In this document: in pieces, positions 15,784 to 24,761 of the stretch
Layout of the letters: every line of letters begins with the position of its first letter
Numbering within the stretch: position 1 is the stretch's first letter
Source of the DNA: an uncultured Hyphomicrobiales bacterium
GTDB lineage: Bacteria > Pseudomonadota > Alphaproteobacteria > Rhizobiales > Beijerinckiaceae
Direction of reading: 5' to 3'
Assembly: GCA_903884435.1 (NCBI GenBank)
Contig: CAISEY010000014.1
Coordinates: 1-33,510, forward strand
DNA: 33,510 nt
The notes under the pieces: generated by a model
What the model was told of the DNA's origin: nothing
What the model saw: the letters and a program-made list of their open reading frames with translations, nothing else
Databases searched by the model: none
Made by a program: the position numbers and the translations under genes

Positions 15784-16497
15784 TTGTTACAGATCATTCC
15801 CATCATTCGGGAGCGGGACCAATTTATCGCATGGTTCGCCGAATTTTTCAGCTTCGCGCTGATTCTGTGCGTCGCCTTCGCCGTGGCGGGCGCGGGCGCA
15901 TGGTTCCAGGTGGCGCGGGGCGCCGCCGGGCGGGTGGCGCACGCGACGGCGGATGTCGCGCCGGCGACGGCGGGCATCGTGCTCGGCACGTCGCGGCTTG
16001 TCAGCAACGGGCGCTCCAACCTGTTTTTCAAGCACCGGATCGAGGCCGCGGCCGCGCTCTTTCACGCGGGCAAGGTCGAATATCTCATTGTCAGCGGCAA
16101 CCAGCAGAACGGCGGCCGCGCCAGGGGCGGATACGACGAGCCCGCCGACATGCGCGACGCACTGATCGCGCGGGGCGTGCCGGCGGATCGAATCTATCGC
16201 GACCGCGCGGGGTTCCGCACGCTCGATTCCGTGCTGCGCGCCCGCGACATCTTCGGCCAGGAGCGCGCCATCGTGATTTCGCAGGGGTTCCACGTGGAGC
16301 GCGCTCTGTTCCTCGCCCGCGCCCACGGGCTCGAGTTCACGGGTTTCGCGGCGGCGGACGTGCCCGAGTTTTATGGCCTGCGCGTGCAGGCGCGGGAATT
16401 CGCGGCGCGTCTCGCCGCCGTCTTCGACGTGGCGGTGAACCGGCGGGCGAAGGTCGGCGGGCCGATGGTGATGCTCGGGAAAGACGCGGCGGGGTAG
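15784..16497 (+). CDS. SanA/YdcF-like DUF218 membrane-anchored protein
   Basis: A DUF218-domain protein related to SanA, an inner-membrane protein that affects envelope permeability. One N-terminal transmembrane helix (FFSFALILCVAFAVAGAGAWF, about 20-41) is followed by the DUF218 fold: GIVLGTSRLVSNGRSNLFFKHRI, a segment YLIVSGNQQN, then GGYDEPADMRDALIARGVPADRIYRDRAGFRTLDSVLRA, and IVISQGFHVERALFLAR. These match the SanA layout well. The start is uncertain: TTG at 15784 leaves a reasonable N-terminus but has no clear ribosome-binding site, and no in-frame ATG precedes the membrane helix. It is divergent from the solute-binding protein gene. Confidence 0.85.
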   Translation: MLQIIPIIRERDQFIAWFAEFFSFALILCVAFAVAGAGAWFQVARGAAGRVAHATADVAPATAGIVLGTSRLVSNGRSNLFFKHRIEAAAALFHAGKVEYLIVSGNQQNGGRARGGYDEPADMRDALIARGVPADRIYRDRAGFRTLDSVLRARDIFGQERAIVISQGFHVERALFLARAHGLEFTGFAAADVPEFYGLRVQAREFAARLAAVFDVAVNRRAKVGGPMVMLGKDAAG

Positions 16498-16556
16498 GGC
16501 GGCGCTCCCGGCGGAAATGTCCGCGCGTGCGCGCGAGCCGGTTCGGCTCCGCCCGG

Positions 16557-17792
16557 TCAGTCCTGATCCTGGCGCTCGCCCTTCCTGAACGGCGTGTGCT
16601 CGCCATAGGCCTCGATCGCCGCCTCCATCTGGCGGCGCTCCTGTTTGAGGAAATCCTCGACGGCTTTCGAAAAGCGGGGGTCGGCGATGTCGTGGCTCGA
16701 ATAGGTCGGCATTGGCTCGTAGCCGCGCAGCAGCTTGTGCTCCCCCTGGGCGCCCGCCTCGACGCGCGACAGGCCGCGCGAGAGCGCGAAATCGATGGCC
16801 TGGTAATAGCAAACCTCGAAATGGAGGAACGGGTGTTCCTCGACGCAGCCCCAGTTGCGGCCATAGAGGGCGTCGTCGCCGATCAGGTTGATGGCGCCGG
16901 CGATGAAGCGCCCTTCGCGCTTCGCCATCACCAGCAGCACCCGGTCCGCGAGCGCCTCGCCGAGCAGGGTGAAGAACTTCCGGTTGAGGTAAGGGCGGCC
17001 CCATTTGCGGTTGCCGGTGTCCATGTAGAACCGGAAGAAGGCGTCCCAGTGCGCCTCGGTGAGCCCGGCGCCGGTCGCCCATTCGATCTCGATCCCGGCC
17101 GACAGGGCCTCCTTGCGCTCGCGGCGGATCACCTTGCGCTTGCGCGAGGCGAGCGTGGCGAGAAAATCCTCGAAGGTTTCGTAGCCCTTGTTGAAGAAGT
17201 GAAACTGCTTGTTGGTGCGCTGGAGGAAGCCGAACCCGGCCAGCGCCTCCCATTCCGCCTTCGTCTCGTAGGTGACGTGAATGGACGAACATTTCGACTT
17301 CTCGCGCAGGGCGCGCAGGCCGGCGACGAGGGCGGCGCGGGCCTCCTGCGCGCGCGGGCCGGGGGCGACGAGAAGGCGCCGTCCCGGCGCGGGGGTGAAG
17401 GGCACGCAAACCTGCAACTTGGGATAATAGCGCCCGCCGGCGCGCTCGTACGCGTCGGCCCAGCCGTGGTCGAAGACGTATTCGCCCTGCGAATGGGTCT
17501 TCAGATACGCGGGCGCGCAGGCCGCGAGGCGGCCCGATTCGTCCTCGACCAGAACGTGCGCCGGGCTCCAGCCGGTCCGGGCGGAGGCCGAGCCGGAGGC
17601 TTCGCAGCAATTGAGAAAAGCGTGGGATATGAAAGGGTTGAAGCGCTCTTTTTGAGAGATTGAATCCGCTTCTTCGGAAGGTGATTCAGGCGGTTGAGAG
17701 CCCGGTTCAGGATTGGCGCAGGCGTCCCATTGCGCGGGATCGACCCCGGCGAGGGAGGTCGCGACCCTGATCGTGTATGGACTATCCGACAT
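16557..17792 (-). CDS. FemAB-like / GNAT-fold protein of the PF04339 (DUF482) family
   Basis: A 411-residue protein of the PF04339 family, often annotated as GNAT N-acetyltransferase or peptidoglycan-biosynthesis FemAB-like. Landmarks are WDACANPEPG near the N-terminus, NPFISHAFLNCCEASGSA, the central SRKRKVIRRERK and MDTGNRKWGRPYLNRKFF segments, and the highly conserved AGAQGEHKLLRGYEP around residues 346-360. Function is not established for the family; aminoacyl or acyl transfer is inferred from fold. It follows TTT receptor 3 on the same strand after 60 bases, so the two may be co-transcribed, though no functional link is apparent. Confidence 0.88.
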   Translation of the reverse strand: MSDSPYTIRVATSLAGVDPAQWDACANPEPGSQPPESPSEEADSISQKERFNPFISHAFLNCCEASGSASARTGWSPAHVLVEDESGRLAACAPAYLKTHSQGEYVFDHGWADAYERAGGRYYPKLQVCVPFTPAPGRRLLVAPGPRAQEARAALVAGLRALREKSKCSSIHVTYETKAEWEALAGFGFLQRTNKQFHFFNKGYETFEDFLATLASRKRKVIRRERKEALSAGIEIEWATGAGLTEAHWDAFFRFYMDTGNRKWGRPYLNRKFFTLLGEALADRVLLVMAKREGRFIAGAINLIGDDALYGRNWGCVEEHPFLHFEVCYYQAIDFALSRGLSRVEAGAQGEHKLLRGYEPMPTYSSHDIADPRFSKAVEDFLKQERRQMEAAIEAYGEHTPFRKGERQDQD

Positions 17793-17852
17793 GCGCCCCG
17801 CCTGTTTCCATGTCTGCTTCGACGGCGGGCAAGGCGCGCCCGCCCGGTCCGC

Positions 17853-18884
17853 TCACTTCTCGGTGCCGAGCAACATCCGCGCCTTCTTCACCATCGGCTC
17901 GGGCGTGGCGTAGAGGCGGTCGATCAGGGCCTGCACCTCGGTTCCCGGCAGGGGGCTCATTTCCAGCTTGAGCTGTTCGGCCTCGGCGATCAGGGCGGGG
18001 TCTTTCATGGTCTCGTCGAAGGCCTTGCGCAGCAGGGCCACGCGCTCGGCCGGCACGCCCGGCGGCACGAAGAAGGGGCGGCCCATCTGGTACTTGTCGA
18101 AGATGACGGAGACGATGGCTCGATCCTCGTCGCTCTTCATCAGGTCGGGCAGGAAGGCCACGTCGGGAAGATCGGGGTGTTTCTGCCGCGCGATTTGCAG
18201 GAGCACGGTGATCTCCTTGTCCCGGTGCAGGTTGGGGCGCAGGGTCAGCACGGTTCCATAGGCCATGGAGGAGCCGTCGATCTCGCCACGCTCGAGGGCA
18301 AGCAATTGCGGCGCCGTGCCGCTGTAGCCGGTGATCAGCCGGATTTTGGTGCCGAGCAGCTTGTTCAGCACGGCGACGATGAGGGAGCCGTCGGTGTTCG
18401 GCCCCGACGTGCCGATGACGAAATCCTTTGTCAGCATGTCCTGGGTGGTCTTCACCTTGCTCAGATGCCAGCCAAGCACGACGAACGTGTCCTGCGCGAC
18501 CGTGCCCAGCCAGTTGAGTTTCGTCGCGTCGAAATTCGCGGTCTTTCCGCCTGGCGAAAGGAGGTGCAGCAGGCGCTCGAAGGCGACGCTCGACTGCGGC
18601 GCGCCGATGGCGGTGCCATCCTTCGCGCCGACGTTGGAAAGCGTGTTGGCCATGGTGATGCTGCCGGCGCCCGGCTGGTTCTGGATGACGAAGGCCGGGT
18701 TGCCGGGAATGTGCTTGCCGAGATGGCGGGAGACGAGCCGCGCGTAGGCGTCGTAGCCCGAGCCGGCGTCCGAGCCGACAACGAGATTGATCTGCTTGCC
18801 GCGATAGAAATCCGCCGGCGCCTGCGCGGCGGCGGGGTGAGCGAGGGCGGCGAAGATCGCGAGGGCGGCGGCGAGGCGGGGCAT
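17853..18884 (-). CDS. Tripartite tricarboxylate transporter (TTT/Bug) family substrate-binding receptor 3
   Basis: A third TctC/Bug-type periplasmic receptor, 343 residues. Signal peptide MPRLAAALAIFAALAHPAAA is cleaved before QAP, then DFYRGKQINLVVGSDAGSGYDAYARL and NQPGAGSITMANTLSNV follow, both family hallmarks. It differs clearly from receptors 1 and 2 in the ligand-facing loops (GSDAGSGYD in place of PYAPPSGFD; SITMANT in place of GLNAVQ), so it probably binds a different ligand. ATG 18884 has AGGAGA 6 bases upstream. No TctAB genes are nearby. The 287 bases upstream (18885-19171) hold no gene that I can support. Confidence 0.92.
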   Translation of the reverse strand: MPRLAAALAIFAALAHPAAAQAPADFYRGKQINLVVGSDAGSGYDAYARLVSRHLGKHIPGNPAFVIQNQPGAGSITMANTLSNVGAKDGTAIGAPQSSVAFERLLHLLSPGGKTANFDATKLNWLGTVAQDTFVVLGWHLSKVKTTQDMLTKDFVIGTSGPNTDGSLIVAVLNKLLGTKIRLITGYSGTAPQLLALERGEIDGSSMAYGTVLTLRPNLHRDKEITVLLQIARQKHPDLPDVAFLPDLMKSDEDRAIVSVIFDKYQMGRPFFVPPGVPAERVALLRKAFDETMKDPALIAEAEQLKLEMSPLPGTEVQALIDRLYATPEPMVKKARMLLGTEK

Positions 18885-19171
18885 GGCGTTTCTCCTGCCC
18901 GCATTTTGTCGCCTTTGCGCGCCATGTGCAATTCTCGCGCGACACGGATGCGGCTCCGGGTCGCGGAATTCCCGGGCGAGGACGGGCGCCTGGCGGCGAA
19001 ACGTCAGGCATGAGCGGCTCCCGCGAAGGCGAACATATCGTCGTCGTCCGGAAACCCGCGTCAAAGCGGATTTGCGTCGCGGCGCCTCTGGCAAATTTCC
19101 GCCGACAAGCTAGAAACGCCCGACGCCGCCGCGCGCCGCGCGGCCCGGGCTTCAGCAAGGGAGGTTTCACG
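18885..19171. other. Divergent intergenic region, no gene seen
   Basis: This region separates TTT receptor 3 (minus) from the flavin reductase (plus). Plus-strand frames are open through it but show no domain and no ribosome-binding site. The only clear element is GGGAGG at 19159-19164, the ribosome-binding site of the flavin reductase. No convincing promoter pair was found by eye. Confidence 0.5.
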
Positions 19172-19675
19172 ATGAACGCCGACGCGAAAAAGACAGTGCT
19201 GCGCATGATCCCCTACGGGATCTATATTCTCACCGCCGACGATGGACACGGCAATGTCGCCGCCGCCACGGTCAACTGGGTCACGCAATCGGCTTTCGGC
19301 CCGCCGCTCGTCGTGGTCGCGGTCAAGGCGGATTCGGGCGCCTACAAGACGCTCAAGGCCGCCGGCAAGTTCACGCTGAACATGCTCGGCAAGGATCAGA
19401 AGGGCCTCGCCTTCACCTTCTTCAAGCCGGCGACCGTCGCCGAGGGCAAGATCAGCGGGCAGCCCTATCACAACGGCGCCAATGGCGCGCCGATCCTCAC
19501 CGAGGCGCCCGGCGCGCTCGAATGCAAGGTGACGTCCATCGTCGAACAGGGCGACCATCATGTCGTGGTCGCGGAAGTCACCGAGGCGCATCTGATGAAG
19601 CCGATGGCGGGGCGCCCCGACGCGGCCATTCTCGAAATGAAGGATCTCGGCGACAACGTCTTTTACGGCGGCTGA
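19172..19675 (+). CDS. Flavin reductase-like, FMN-binding split-barrel protein
   Basis: A 167-residue protein of the flavin reductase-like family (PF01613), which bind FMN and often supply reduced flavin to monooxygenases. Typical segments are MIPYGIYILTADDGHGNVAAATVNWVTQSAF at the N-terminus, PPLVVVAVKADSGAYKTLKAAGKFTLNML, and the C-terminal GDHHVVVAEV and LGDNVFYGG. It is soluble and of normal length. ATG 19172 follows GGGAGG with good spacing. No monooxygenase gene is adjacent, so the partner is unknown. A strong intrinsic terminator follows 22 bases after the stop. Confidence 0.9.
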   Translation: MNADAKKTVLRMIPYGIYILTADDGHGNVAAATVNWVTQSAFGPPLVVVAVKADSGAYKTLKAAGKFTLNMLGKDQKGLAFTFFKPATVAEGKISGQPYHNGANGAPILTEAPGALECKVTSIVEQGDHHVVVAEVTEAHLMKPMAGRPDAAILEMKDLGDNVFYGG

Positions 19676-19696
19676 GGTTCTTTCGGAGATTTCCGG

Positions 19697-19726
19697 GCCC
19701 GCGCGATCGCCTCGCGCGGGCTTTTT
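19697..19726 (+). terminator. Rho-independent terminator of the flavin reductase gene
   Basis: GCCCGCGCGA (19697-19706) and TCGCGCGGGC (19712-19721) form a perfect 10-bp stem with loop TCGCC, immediately followed by TTTTT. It is oriented for the plus-strand gene and lies between two convergent genes. Confidence 0.92.
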
Positions 19727-19733
19727 CGCGCGT

Positions 19734-20900
19734 TCAGAAGCGGCCGGACGCCGTCGGGTGGCGCGCGAAAAGGCGGGACACGACAAGACCGGTGCAACCG
19801 AAAACGAGGATGTTCACGATCAGCGAGGGCCGCCCGACATAGTGCAGTCCAAATCCGACCAGCACTGGCCCCACGGCCGCGCCGGTGAAAAACGAGCACG
19901 AATGCATCGCGAAGGCGAGCGACCGGGATTCCGCGTTGAGTTCTGCGACTTCCGCCTGAATGCAATTGTGCAGCAGGAAAAAGCCGAATCCCGAGACGCC
20001 GAACAGGAAGGCCTCGACGGGCCAGGGCAGGGCCAGCATCAGCCCCCAGATTCCGCCGGTGCCGAAAACGCCGCCCCAGGCCATCATCGATCGCTTGCGC
20101 AGGTTGCGCAGCACGAAGGGCAGGACCAGCGAATAGCAAATGCCGCCGAGGCCAAAGGAGCCGAGCACGAAGCCCGCTTCGCGCGCCGTGCCGAGACCGG
20201 CGCTTTCGATGAGCTCGGCGATATAGGGCGTGACGCCGTAGAACGAGAGCCCCTCGAGGGCCACCGTGGCGAAGCACAGGACCGCCTTGGGATTGGCGAA
20301 AACCCGCGCGTAGCTGGCGCGGGCGTCGGAAAAGCGGATGTGCCCGGCCTGTTTTCTGGACGACCCCGCGTCGCGAAAGGCGAAGGTGGAGCAAACCGCG
20401 GCGAGAAGCGCGACGCTGGCGGCGATCCACATGTAGGAGCGCCAGCCGAAATTGACCGCCATGATCCCGGCGAGCGTCGAGCCGAACACCATGCCGGAGA
20501 GGCCCGCGATGAGAAACCGCCCGATGGCGAGCTGGCGGCGCGCCGGCGGGTAATTGTCGCTCATCATCGCCATGGTCACGGGCATGATCCCGCCCGCCGC
20601 GACGCCGCCGATCAGGCGGAACGCAAGAAGGAGTTCGAAAGTTGGCGCGAGGATGGAGCCAAGGATGCTGACGACGAGCAACCAGAGGCAGGCGACGAGG
20701 ACGCGCGATTTTCCATAGAAGTCGCCGAGCGGGCCGAGAACGGGCTGGCCGAGCGCGTAGGGAAAGGCGTAAATCGAGGAAATCAGCGCGGCAGTGGCGA
20801 CCGGAACCGAAAAGTCCCGGCCGATCGAGGTGATGAGCGTGTCCACGGAACGGTTCGACAGCGCGCTCGCCAGACCGCAGATGATGAAAATGAAGAACAT
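19734..20900 (-). CDS. Major facilitator superfamily transporter
   Basis: A 388-residue, very hydrophobic protein with about 12 predicted membrane helices. MFS features include SIYAFPYALGQPVLGPLGDFYGKSRVL (the loop 2-3 motif, G-x-L-x-D-x-x-G-[K/R]-[S/R]) and LAFRLIGGVAAGGIMPVTMAMMSDNYPPARRQ in the loop 4-5 region. The second half begins near FANPKAVLCFATVALEGLSFYG. Substrate unknown; drug/sugar-efflux-like members share this architecture. The ATG at 20900 begins directly in the first helix, which is common for MFS proteins. It follows the GDPD gene on the same strand after 101 bases. Confidence 0.9.
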   Translation of the reverse strand: MFFIFIICGLASALSNRSVDTLITSIGRDFSVPVATAALISSIYAFPYALGQPVLGPLGDFYGKSRVLVACLWLLVVSILGSILAPTFELLLAFRLIGGVAAGGIMPVTMAMMSDNYPPARRQLAIGRFLIAGLSGMVFGSTLAGIMAVNFGWRSYMWIAASVALLAAVCSTFAFRDAGSSRKQAGHIRFSDARASYARVFANPKAVLCFATVALEGLSFYGVTPYIAELIESAGLGTAREAGFVLGSFGLGGICYSLVLPFVLRNLRKRSMMAWGGVFGTGGIWGLMLALPWPVEAFLFGVSGFGFFLLHNCIQAEVAELNAESRSLAFAMHSCSFFTGAAVGPVLVGFGLHYVGRPSLIVNILVFGCTGLVVSRLFARHPTASGRF

Positions 20901-21001
20901 TCGAATGGGAATCCCGGACCGCGCGCGGGGGAAGACCTAGCACTTCCGGCGTGGAAAACGCCAACGCTCCGCGCGGGGCAGGGTCGCGCGCGCGGCGGGG
21001 C

Positions 21002-21778
21002 TCACGGGGGCGCGGCGCCCTCGAAGATCGCCTGGTCGGCCCAGAGCCGCGCCGTGGCGGCCTGTTCCGGGGTGCGGACGGTCCAGGCCATCACTGGCAG
21101 CCCGAGCGCGGTCCTGCACAAAAAGGGCGTCGCGCGCGGCAGGTCGCGGACGCTCCAGGAGAGGAAATCCGGGCGCGTTTCGCCGAAGTGCAGGAATTGC
21201 GCGAGGGCCTGTTTGTCCGCGGGCGGGAGCGCGGCCCATTCGCCGCGGGGATCGTCGTAATTCGCCTGGGCGACGATCCCGAGCGGCGTCCTCGCGAGGT
21301 CCAGCCGCGCGCGGTTCGCCCGGAGATGGGCGACGACGCGGGGATCGAAGGATTTCAGCGCGAGGGGGCCGGGCCAGGCGGCGGCGTGGCGGGCCGCGGC
21401 TTCCGCGAGGGCCATGTCGCCGTCGAAGCGACTCTTGATTTCGCAAACGAGGGTCGTTCCCGGGCCGATCAGGCGAAGGAAATCCGGCAGCTCCATGATC
21501 CGGTCGGAGGAGCCGCTCAGGAAAATTCGCGCCAGTTCCGACGCGGTTCTGGCGTCGACGCGGCCCCCGGCGCCGGTCAGGCGCTCCAGCGTGAAGTCGT
21601 GAAACACCATGGCTTCGCCGTCGCGGCTCGATTGCACGTCGCATTCGATGGCGTAGCCGCCCGCGACCGCGGCCAGAGCGGCGGAGGCGGAGTTTTCGAT
21701 GAGTCCGCGGTCGCGCGCGTGCAGGCCGCGATGGGCGATCGGCCGCGCCGTCAGCCAGGCCGGGCTGACCGGGTTCAA
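21002..21778 (-). CDS. Glycerophosphodiester phosphodiesterase (GDPD, UgpQ-like)
   Basis: Hydrolyses glycerophosphodiesters released from phospholipids to glycerol 3-phosphate and an alcohol. The 258-residue protein has the GDPD TIM-barrel residues: HRG at 16-18, ENS at 28-30, ECDVQ at 45-49, VFHD at 58-61, and CEIK further on. No signal peptide, so it is a cytoplasmic UgpQ-like form. The start is TTG 21778, which overlaps the RidA stop by 4 bases (TTGA), so it depends on coupling with RidA. No glycerophosphodiester transporter genes are nearby. Confidence 0.92.
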   Translation of the reverse strand: MNPVSPAWLTARPIAHRGLHARDRGLIENSASAALAAVAGGYAIECDVQSSRDGEAMVFHDFTLERLTGAGGRVDARTASELARIFLSGSSDRIMELPDFLRLIGPGTTLVCEIKSRFDGDMALAEAAARHAAAWPGPLALKSFDPRVVAHLRANRARLDLARTPLGIVAQANYDDPRGEWAALPPADKQALAQFLHFGETRPDFLSWSVRDLPRATPFLCRTALGLPVMAWTVRTPEQAATARLWADQAIFEGAAPP

Positions 21779-22242
21779 TCCGCGACCTCGAACATGGCCT
21801 CGATTTCGACGGCGGCGTCGAGCGGCAATTCCGCGACGCCGACGGTGGCGCGGGCGTGGCGCCCGGCCTCGCCAAAGATCTCGACCATGAGGTCGGAAGC
21901 GCCGTTCATCACGCCGGGAAGAGCGGTGAAGCCGGGCGCCGCGTTGATGAAGCCGCCGAGCCTGACGACGCGGCGCACGCGGTCGAGGGAGCCGAGCGCG
22001 ATCCGCGCCTGCGCGAGCGCGTTGACGGCGGCGAGACGGGCCGCTTTCGCGCCGGCTTCCGGCGTCACGGCGCCGCCGACCTTGCCGGCGAAACCGGGGT
22101 CGAGTTTCCCGCCGGCGAGCGGCAATTGCCCGGACACCACCAGCAAGGCGCCCGCGCGGACAAAGGGGACGTAATTCGCCACCGGCGCCGGCGCGTCTGG
22201 CAAGGAAAGACCAAGACGCAGGAGACTGGATTCGGCGGTCAC
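21775..22242 (-). CDS. RidA family protein (enamine/imine deaminase, YjgF/UK114 superfamily)
   Basis: RidA proteins hydrolyse reactive enamine/imine intermediates from PLP enzymes; several subfamilies exist. The 155-residue protein has the core VSGQLPL near 37-42, NALAQARIALGSLDRVRRVVRL, and HARATVGVAELPLDAAVEIEAM at the end, with Arg131 at the position of the catalytic arginine of active members. The N-terminal LPDAPAPVANYVPFVRAG places it in the longer Atu1372/SO1404-like subgroup. GTG 22242 is preceded by GGAGAGA. It is coupled to the GDPD gene by a 4-base overlap and is divergent from eipB. Confidence 0.92.
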   Translation of the reverse strand: MTAESSLLRLGLSLPDAPAPVANYVPFVRAGALLVVSGQLPLAGGKLDPGFAGKVGGAVTPEAGAKAARLAAVNALAQARIALGSLDRVRRVVRLGGFINAAPGFTALPGVMNGASDLMVEIFGEAGRHARATVGVAELPLDAAVEIEAMFEVAD

Positions 22243-22374
22243 GGCGTTATCTCTCCGGTTTGAAGGGCGTTGTGTTCTTTCGGCTTTCCAATCCCCGGGC
22301 GCAATCGTAGTTTCGCCACACTGGCGCTGGAAGTGAAGAGTGATTCCGGTACAGCCGGTCTGGAGCTTCATCCA

Positions 22375-23223
22375 ATGACACAGCGAATGCCCTTGTTTCG
22401 TCCGTTGCTGGCGATTTTCGCCGGCGCCTGCGGCCTCGCCGCCGCGAACGGGGCCCTCGCCGCTTCCGCCGCGATGCCGTTTCTGGCGCACAGGGCGATC
22501 TATGATCTGAAACTTGGCAAGACCAGCGGCAGCCAGGCGCCGGCGTCGGCCCAGGGACGCATCGTTTACGAGTTCACCGGCTCGGCCTGCGAGGGCTATG
22601 TCACCAATTTTCGCCAGATGACCGAATTGCAGATGGAAGAGGGCGGCCCGCGCGTTTCCGACATGCGTTCCTCGACCTTCGAGGACGGGGACGGGTCCGG
22701 CTTCCGGTTCAGGACCGACACATACATGGACGGTCGCCTGATGGAGACCGTCGATGGCAAGGCGCGGAAGGCCGGCGACGGCGCCGTGTCCGTTGAACTG
22801 TCGAAGCCGGCGCCCGACCGGCAGGACTACGCGCCAGGCCCGATTTTCCCGACGGCCCACATGCAGTTCGTCATCGAGGCCGCGAAAGCCGGCGAGCGCA
22901 CCAGGGAGACGCCGATCTACGACGGTTCGGATTCCGGAAAGCGGGTCTTCGACACGATGATCGTGATGGGCCCCGCGGCCACGGGCGCGCCTTCGGAAAA
23001 GGTCGCGGCGGACGCCGAAGCGCTGCGCGACGTCCGGCGCTGGCCGGTGTCCGTGAGCTATTTCGATCCGCTGAAACAGGACGCGCCGCCGAACTACGTG
23101 CTTGCCTTCGATCTCTATGAAAACGGCGTCACCGCGAAGCTTCGCATCGATTATGGCGCCTATACGCTCGTGGGCGAACTGGCGAAATTCGAGGCTTTGC
23201 CGCTCAAGCCCTGCGAAAAGTAG
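22375..23223 (+). CDS. eipB: EipB (DUF1849), periplasmic envelope-integrity protein
   Basis: EipB is a periplasmic beta-spiral protein needed for envelope integrity in Brucella and conserved in Hyphomicrobiales. The 282-residue protein has a signal peptide ending in ALA (about 27-29), then PFLAHRAIYDLKL, the RIVYEFTGSACEGY segment with Cys72, and a final KPCEK with Cys280. These two cysteines match the disulfide pair described for the family in both position and context. ATG 22375 is chosen, with GGAG at 22362-22365; ATG 22387 is an alternative. It is divergent from ridA, with 132 bases between start codons. Confidence 0.93.
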   Translation: MTQRMPLFRPLLAIFAGACGLAAANGALAASAAMPFLAHRAIYDLKLGKTSGSQAPASAQGRIVYEFTGSACEGYVTNFRQMTELQMEEGGPRVSDMRSSTFEDGDGSGFRFRTDTYMDGRLMETVDGKARKAGDGAVSVELSKPAPDRQDYAPGPIFPTAHMQFVIEAAKAGERTRETPIYDGSDSGKRVFDTMIVMGPAATGAPSEKVAADAEALRDVRRWPVSVSYFDPLKQDAPPNYVLAFDLYENGVTAKLRIDYGAYTLVGELAKFEALPLKPCEK

Positions 23224-23363
23224 GGCTGGCGCGCGCGGCTTCGCGTCCGGCGAGGGCCATGGCGTGACGTAGCGCACGGCGCGGCGGAGGCCTCCGGTCC
23301 ATTTCTCCTTCCCGGGCCGGATAACCATGCATTTCCGGCCGCCGCTTCGGGAGAGCGCACGTC

Positions 23364-24743
23364 ATGGATAAAGTCTTGTCTGTCTTTTCAGCCGTGTCGT
23401 GGCCCGTCGCGGCGGGCGTGACCGGCGTGTTGCTGCTTCTTTTCATCCTTGTCGCGATCGCGTTCCGCACGGTCGTCGATCCCAACAAGGTTCACATCGT
23501 CCAGTCCTGGTCGAGCACGACCTCCTATGGCAAGGGTCAGGCCGGCGGCAACGTCTATTACAAATGGCCGAGCTGGGTGCCGCTGTTCGGCGTCAGCAGC
23601 ATGGTGCTTCAGGTCAACAACTTCGATCTGAACCTTCACGCCTACAAGGCCTATGACAAGGAGCGGGTGCCCTTCGAGCTGGACATCACCTCCTTCTTCC
23701 GGATCGAGGACACCAATCTCGCGGCCCAGCGCGTGTCGAGCTTCGACGAGTTGAAGGCGCAGCTCATGGCCATCGTGCAGGGCGCTGTGCGCAAGATTCT
23801 CGCCTCGCACGACATCAACGGGATCATGGTCGATCGCGCCACGTTCGGCCAGCAGTTCACCAGCGAGGTCGAGGCCGAGCTGAAGAACTGGGGCGTCGTT
23901 CCCGTGAAGAACATGGAGTTGATGGACATCCGGGACGCCGATGGCAGCAAGGTGATCGCCAACATCATGGCGATGAAGGCCTCGCACATTGAAATGGAGA
24001 GCCGCACCGCCGTGGCGGCCAACATGCAGCGAGCCGAGACCGCGGAAATCGACGCCCGCCAGGCCGTCCATATCCGCGAACAGGACGCCGCGCAGGCGGT
24101 CGGCGAGCGCACCGCCGAGAAGGAAAAAATGGTGGGCATCGCCGACCAGAAATCCCGCCAGGAAGTGAAGGCGCAGGAGGCGATCACCCGCCAGAAGGAA
24201 ATGGACGTTCTGAAGGTCGGGCAGGTCCGCCAGGCGGAAATCACCCGCGAGGCGGCGGTCGTGGCCGCGGAGCAAAGCCGGCAGACGACCATCCTCGAGG
24301 CCGAGGGCCAGCTCGAGGCGACAAAGCGCCGGGCGGAAGGCGCGCGGGTCGAGGGCGAGGCGAAGGGCGCGGCGGAACAGGCCATCCTCATGGCGCCCGT
24401 CAACGCGCAGATCGAACTCGCGGAGAAGATCGCGACGCTCGCCGGTTATCAGGGCTATCTCGTCGCCATCGAGGCCATCAAGGCGCAGATGGCCGTTGGC
24501 GTCGAGCAGGCGAAGGCGCTCGCCGACGCGGACGTGAAGGTGATCGCCAACGCCGGCAACGCGGTCGCCGGCGCCACGAGCGCGATGCAATTGTTCACAC
24601 CGCAGGGCGGCCTCTCCGTCGGCGGCATGATCGAGGCGCTGGGCGCCACTCCCGACGGACGCAAGTTGCTGGACGCGGTGACGACCCGGCTGGCGGCGAG
24701 CGGCGCTTCGCCCGCGCCTCCCGCGACGCCGCCCGCCGCCTGA
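23364..24743 (+). CDS. Flotillin-like SPFH/band-7 membrane protein
   Basis: Flotillins oligomerise in functional membrane microdomains. The 459-residue protein has an N-terminal transmembrane helix (about 15-36), an SPFH domain (about 37-200, with ELDITSFFRIEDTNLAAQRV and VPVKNMELMDIRD), a long coiled coil (about 210-350) of Ala/Glu/Gln/Arg repeats typical of flotillins, and a C-terminal region with LFTPQGGLSVGGMIEALG. The low-complexity end is Ala/Pro-rich. No nfeD gene is adjacent, although many bacterial flotillin genes have one. It lies 140 bases after eipB, in the same direction, and is convergent with dinB (18 bases between stops). Confidence 0.93.
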   Translation: MDKVLSVFSAVSWPVAAGVTGVLLLLFILVAIAFRTVVDPNKVHIVQSWSSTTSYGKGQAGGNVYYKWPSWVPLFGVSSMVLQVNNFDLNLHAYKAYDKERVPFELDITSFFRIEDTNLAAQRVSSFDELKAQLMAIVQGAVRKILASHDINGIMVDRATFGQQFTSEVEAELKNWGVVPVKNMELMDIRDADGSKVIANIMAMKASHIEMESRTAVAANMQRAETAEIDARQAVHIREQDAAQAVGERTAEKEKMVGIADQKSRQEVKAQEAITRQKEMDVLKVGQVRQAEITREAAVVAAEQSRQTTILEAEGQLEATKRRAEGARVEGEAKGAAEQAILMAPVNAQIELAEKIATLAGYQGYLVAIEAIKAQMAVGVEQAKALADADVKVIANAGNAVAGATSAMQLFTPQGGLSVGGMIEALGATPDGRKLLDAVTTRLAASGASPAPPATPPAA

Positions 24744-24761
24744 CAACCCGGAGCGCGGCGC

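Noticed and set aside
15787-17663. Long open frames on both strands overlapping the SanA-like and FemAB-like genes
   Set aside because: Arg/Ala-rich shadow frames without domains, opposite or out of frame with the recognisable genes.
19758-22174. Long plus-strand open frames opposite the MFS, GDPD and RidA genes
   Set aside because: Antisense shadows; charged repetitive composition and no start signals or domains.
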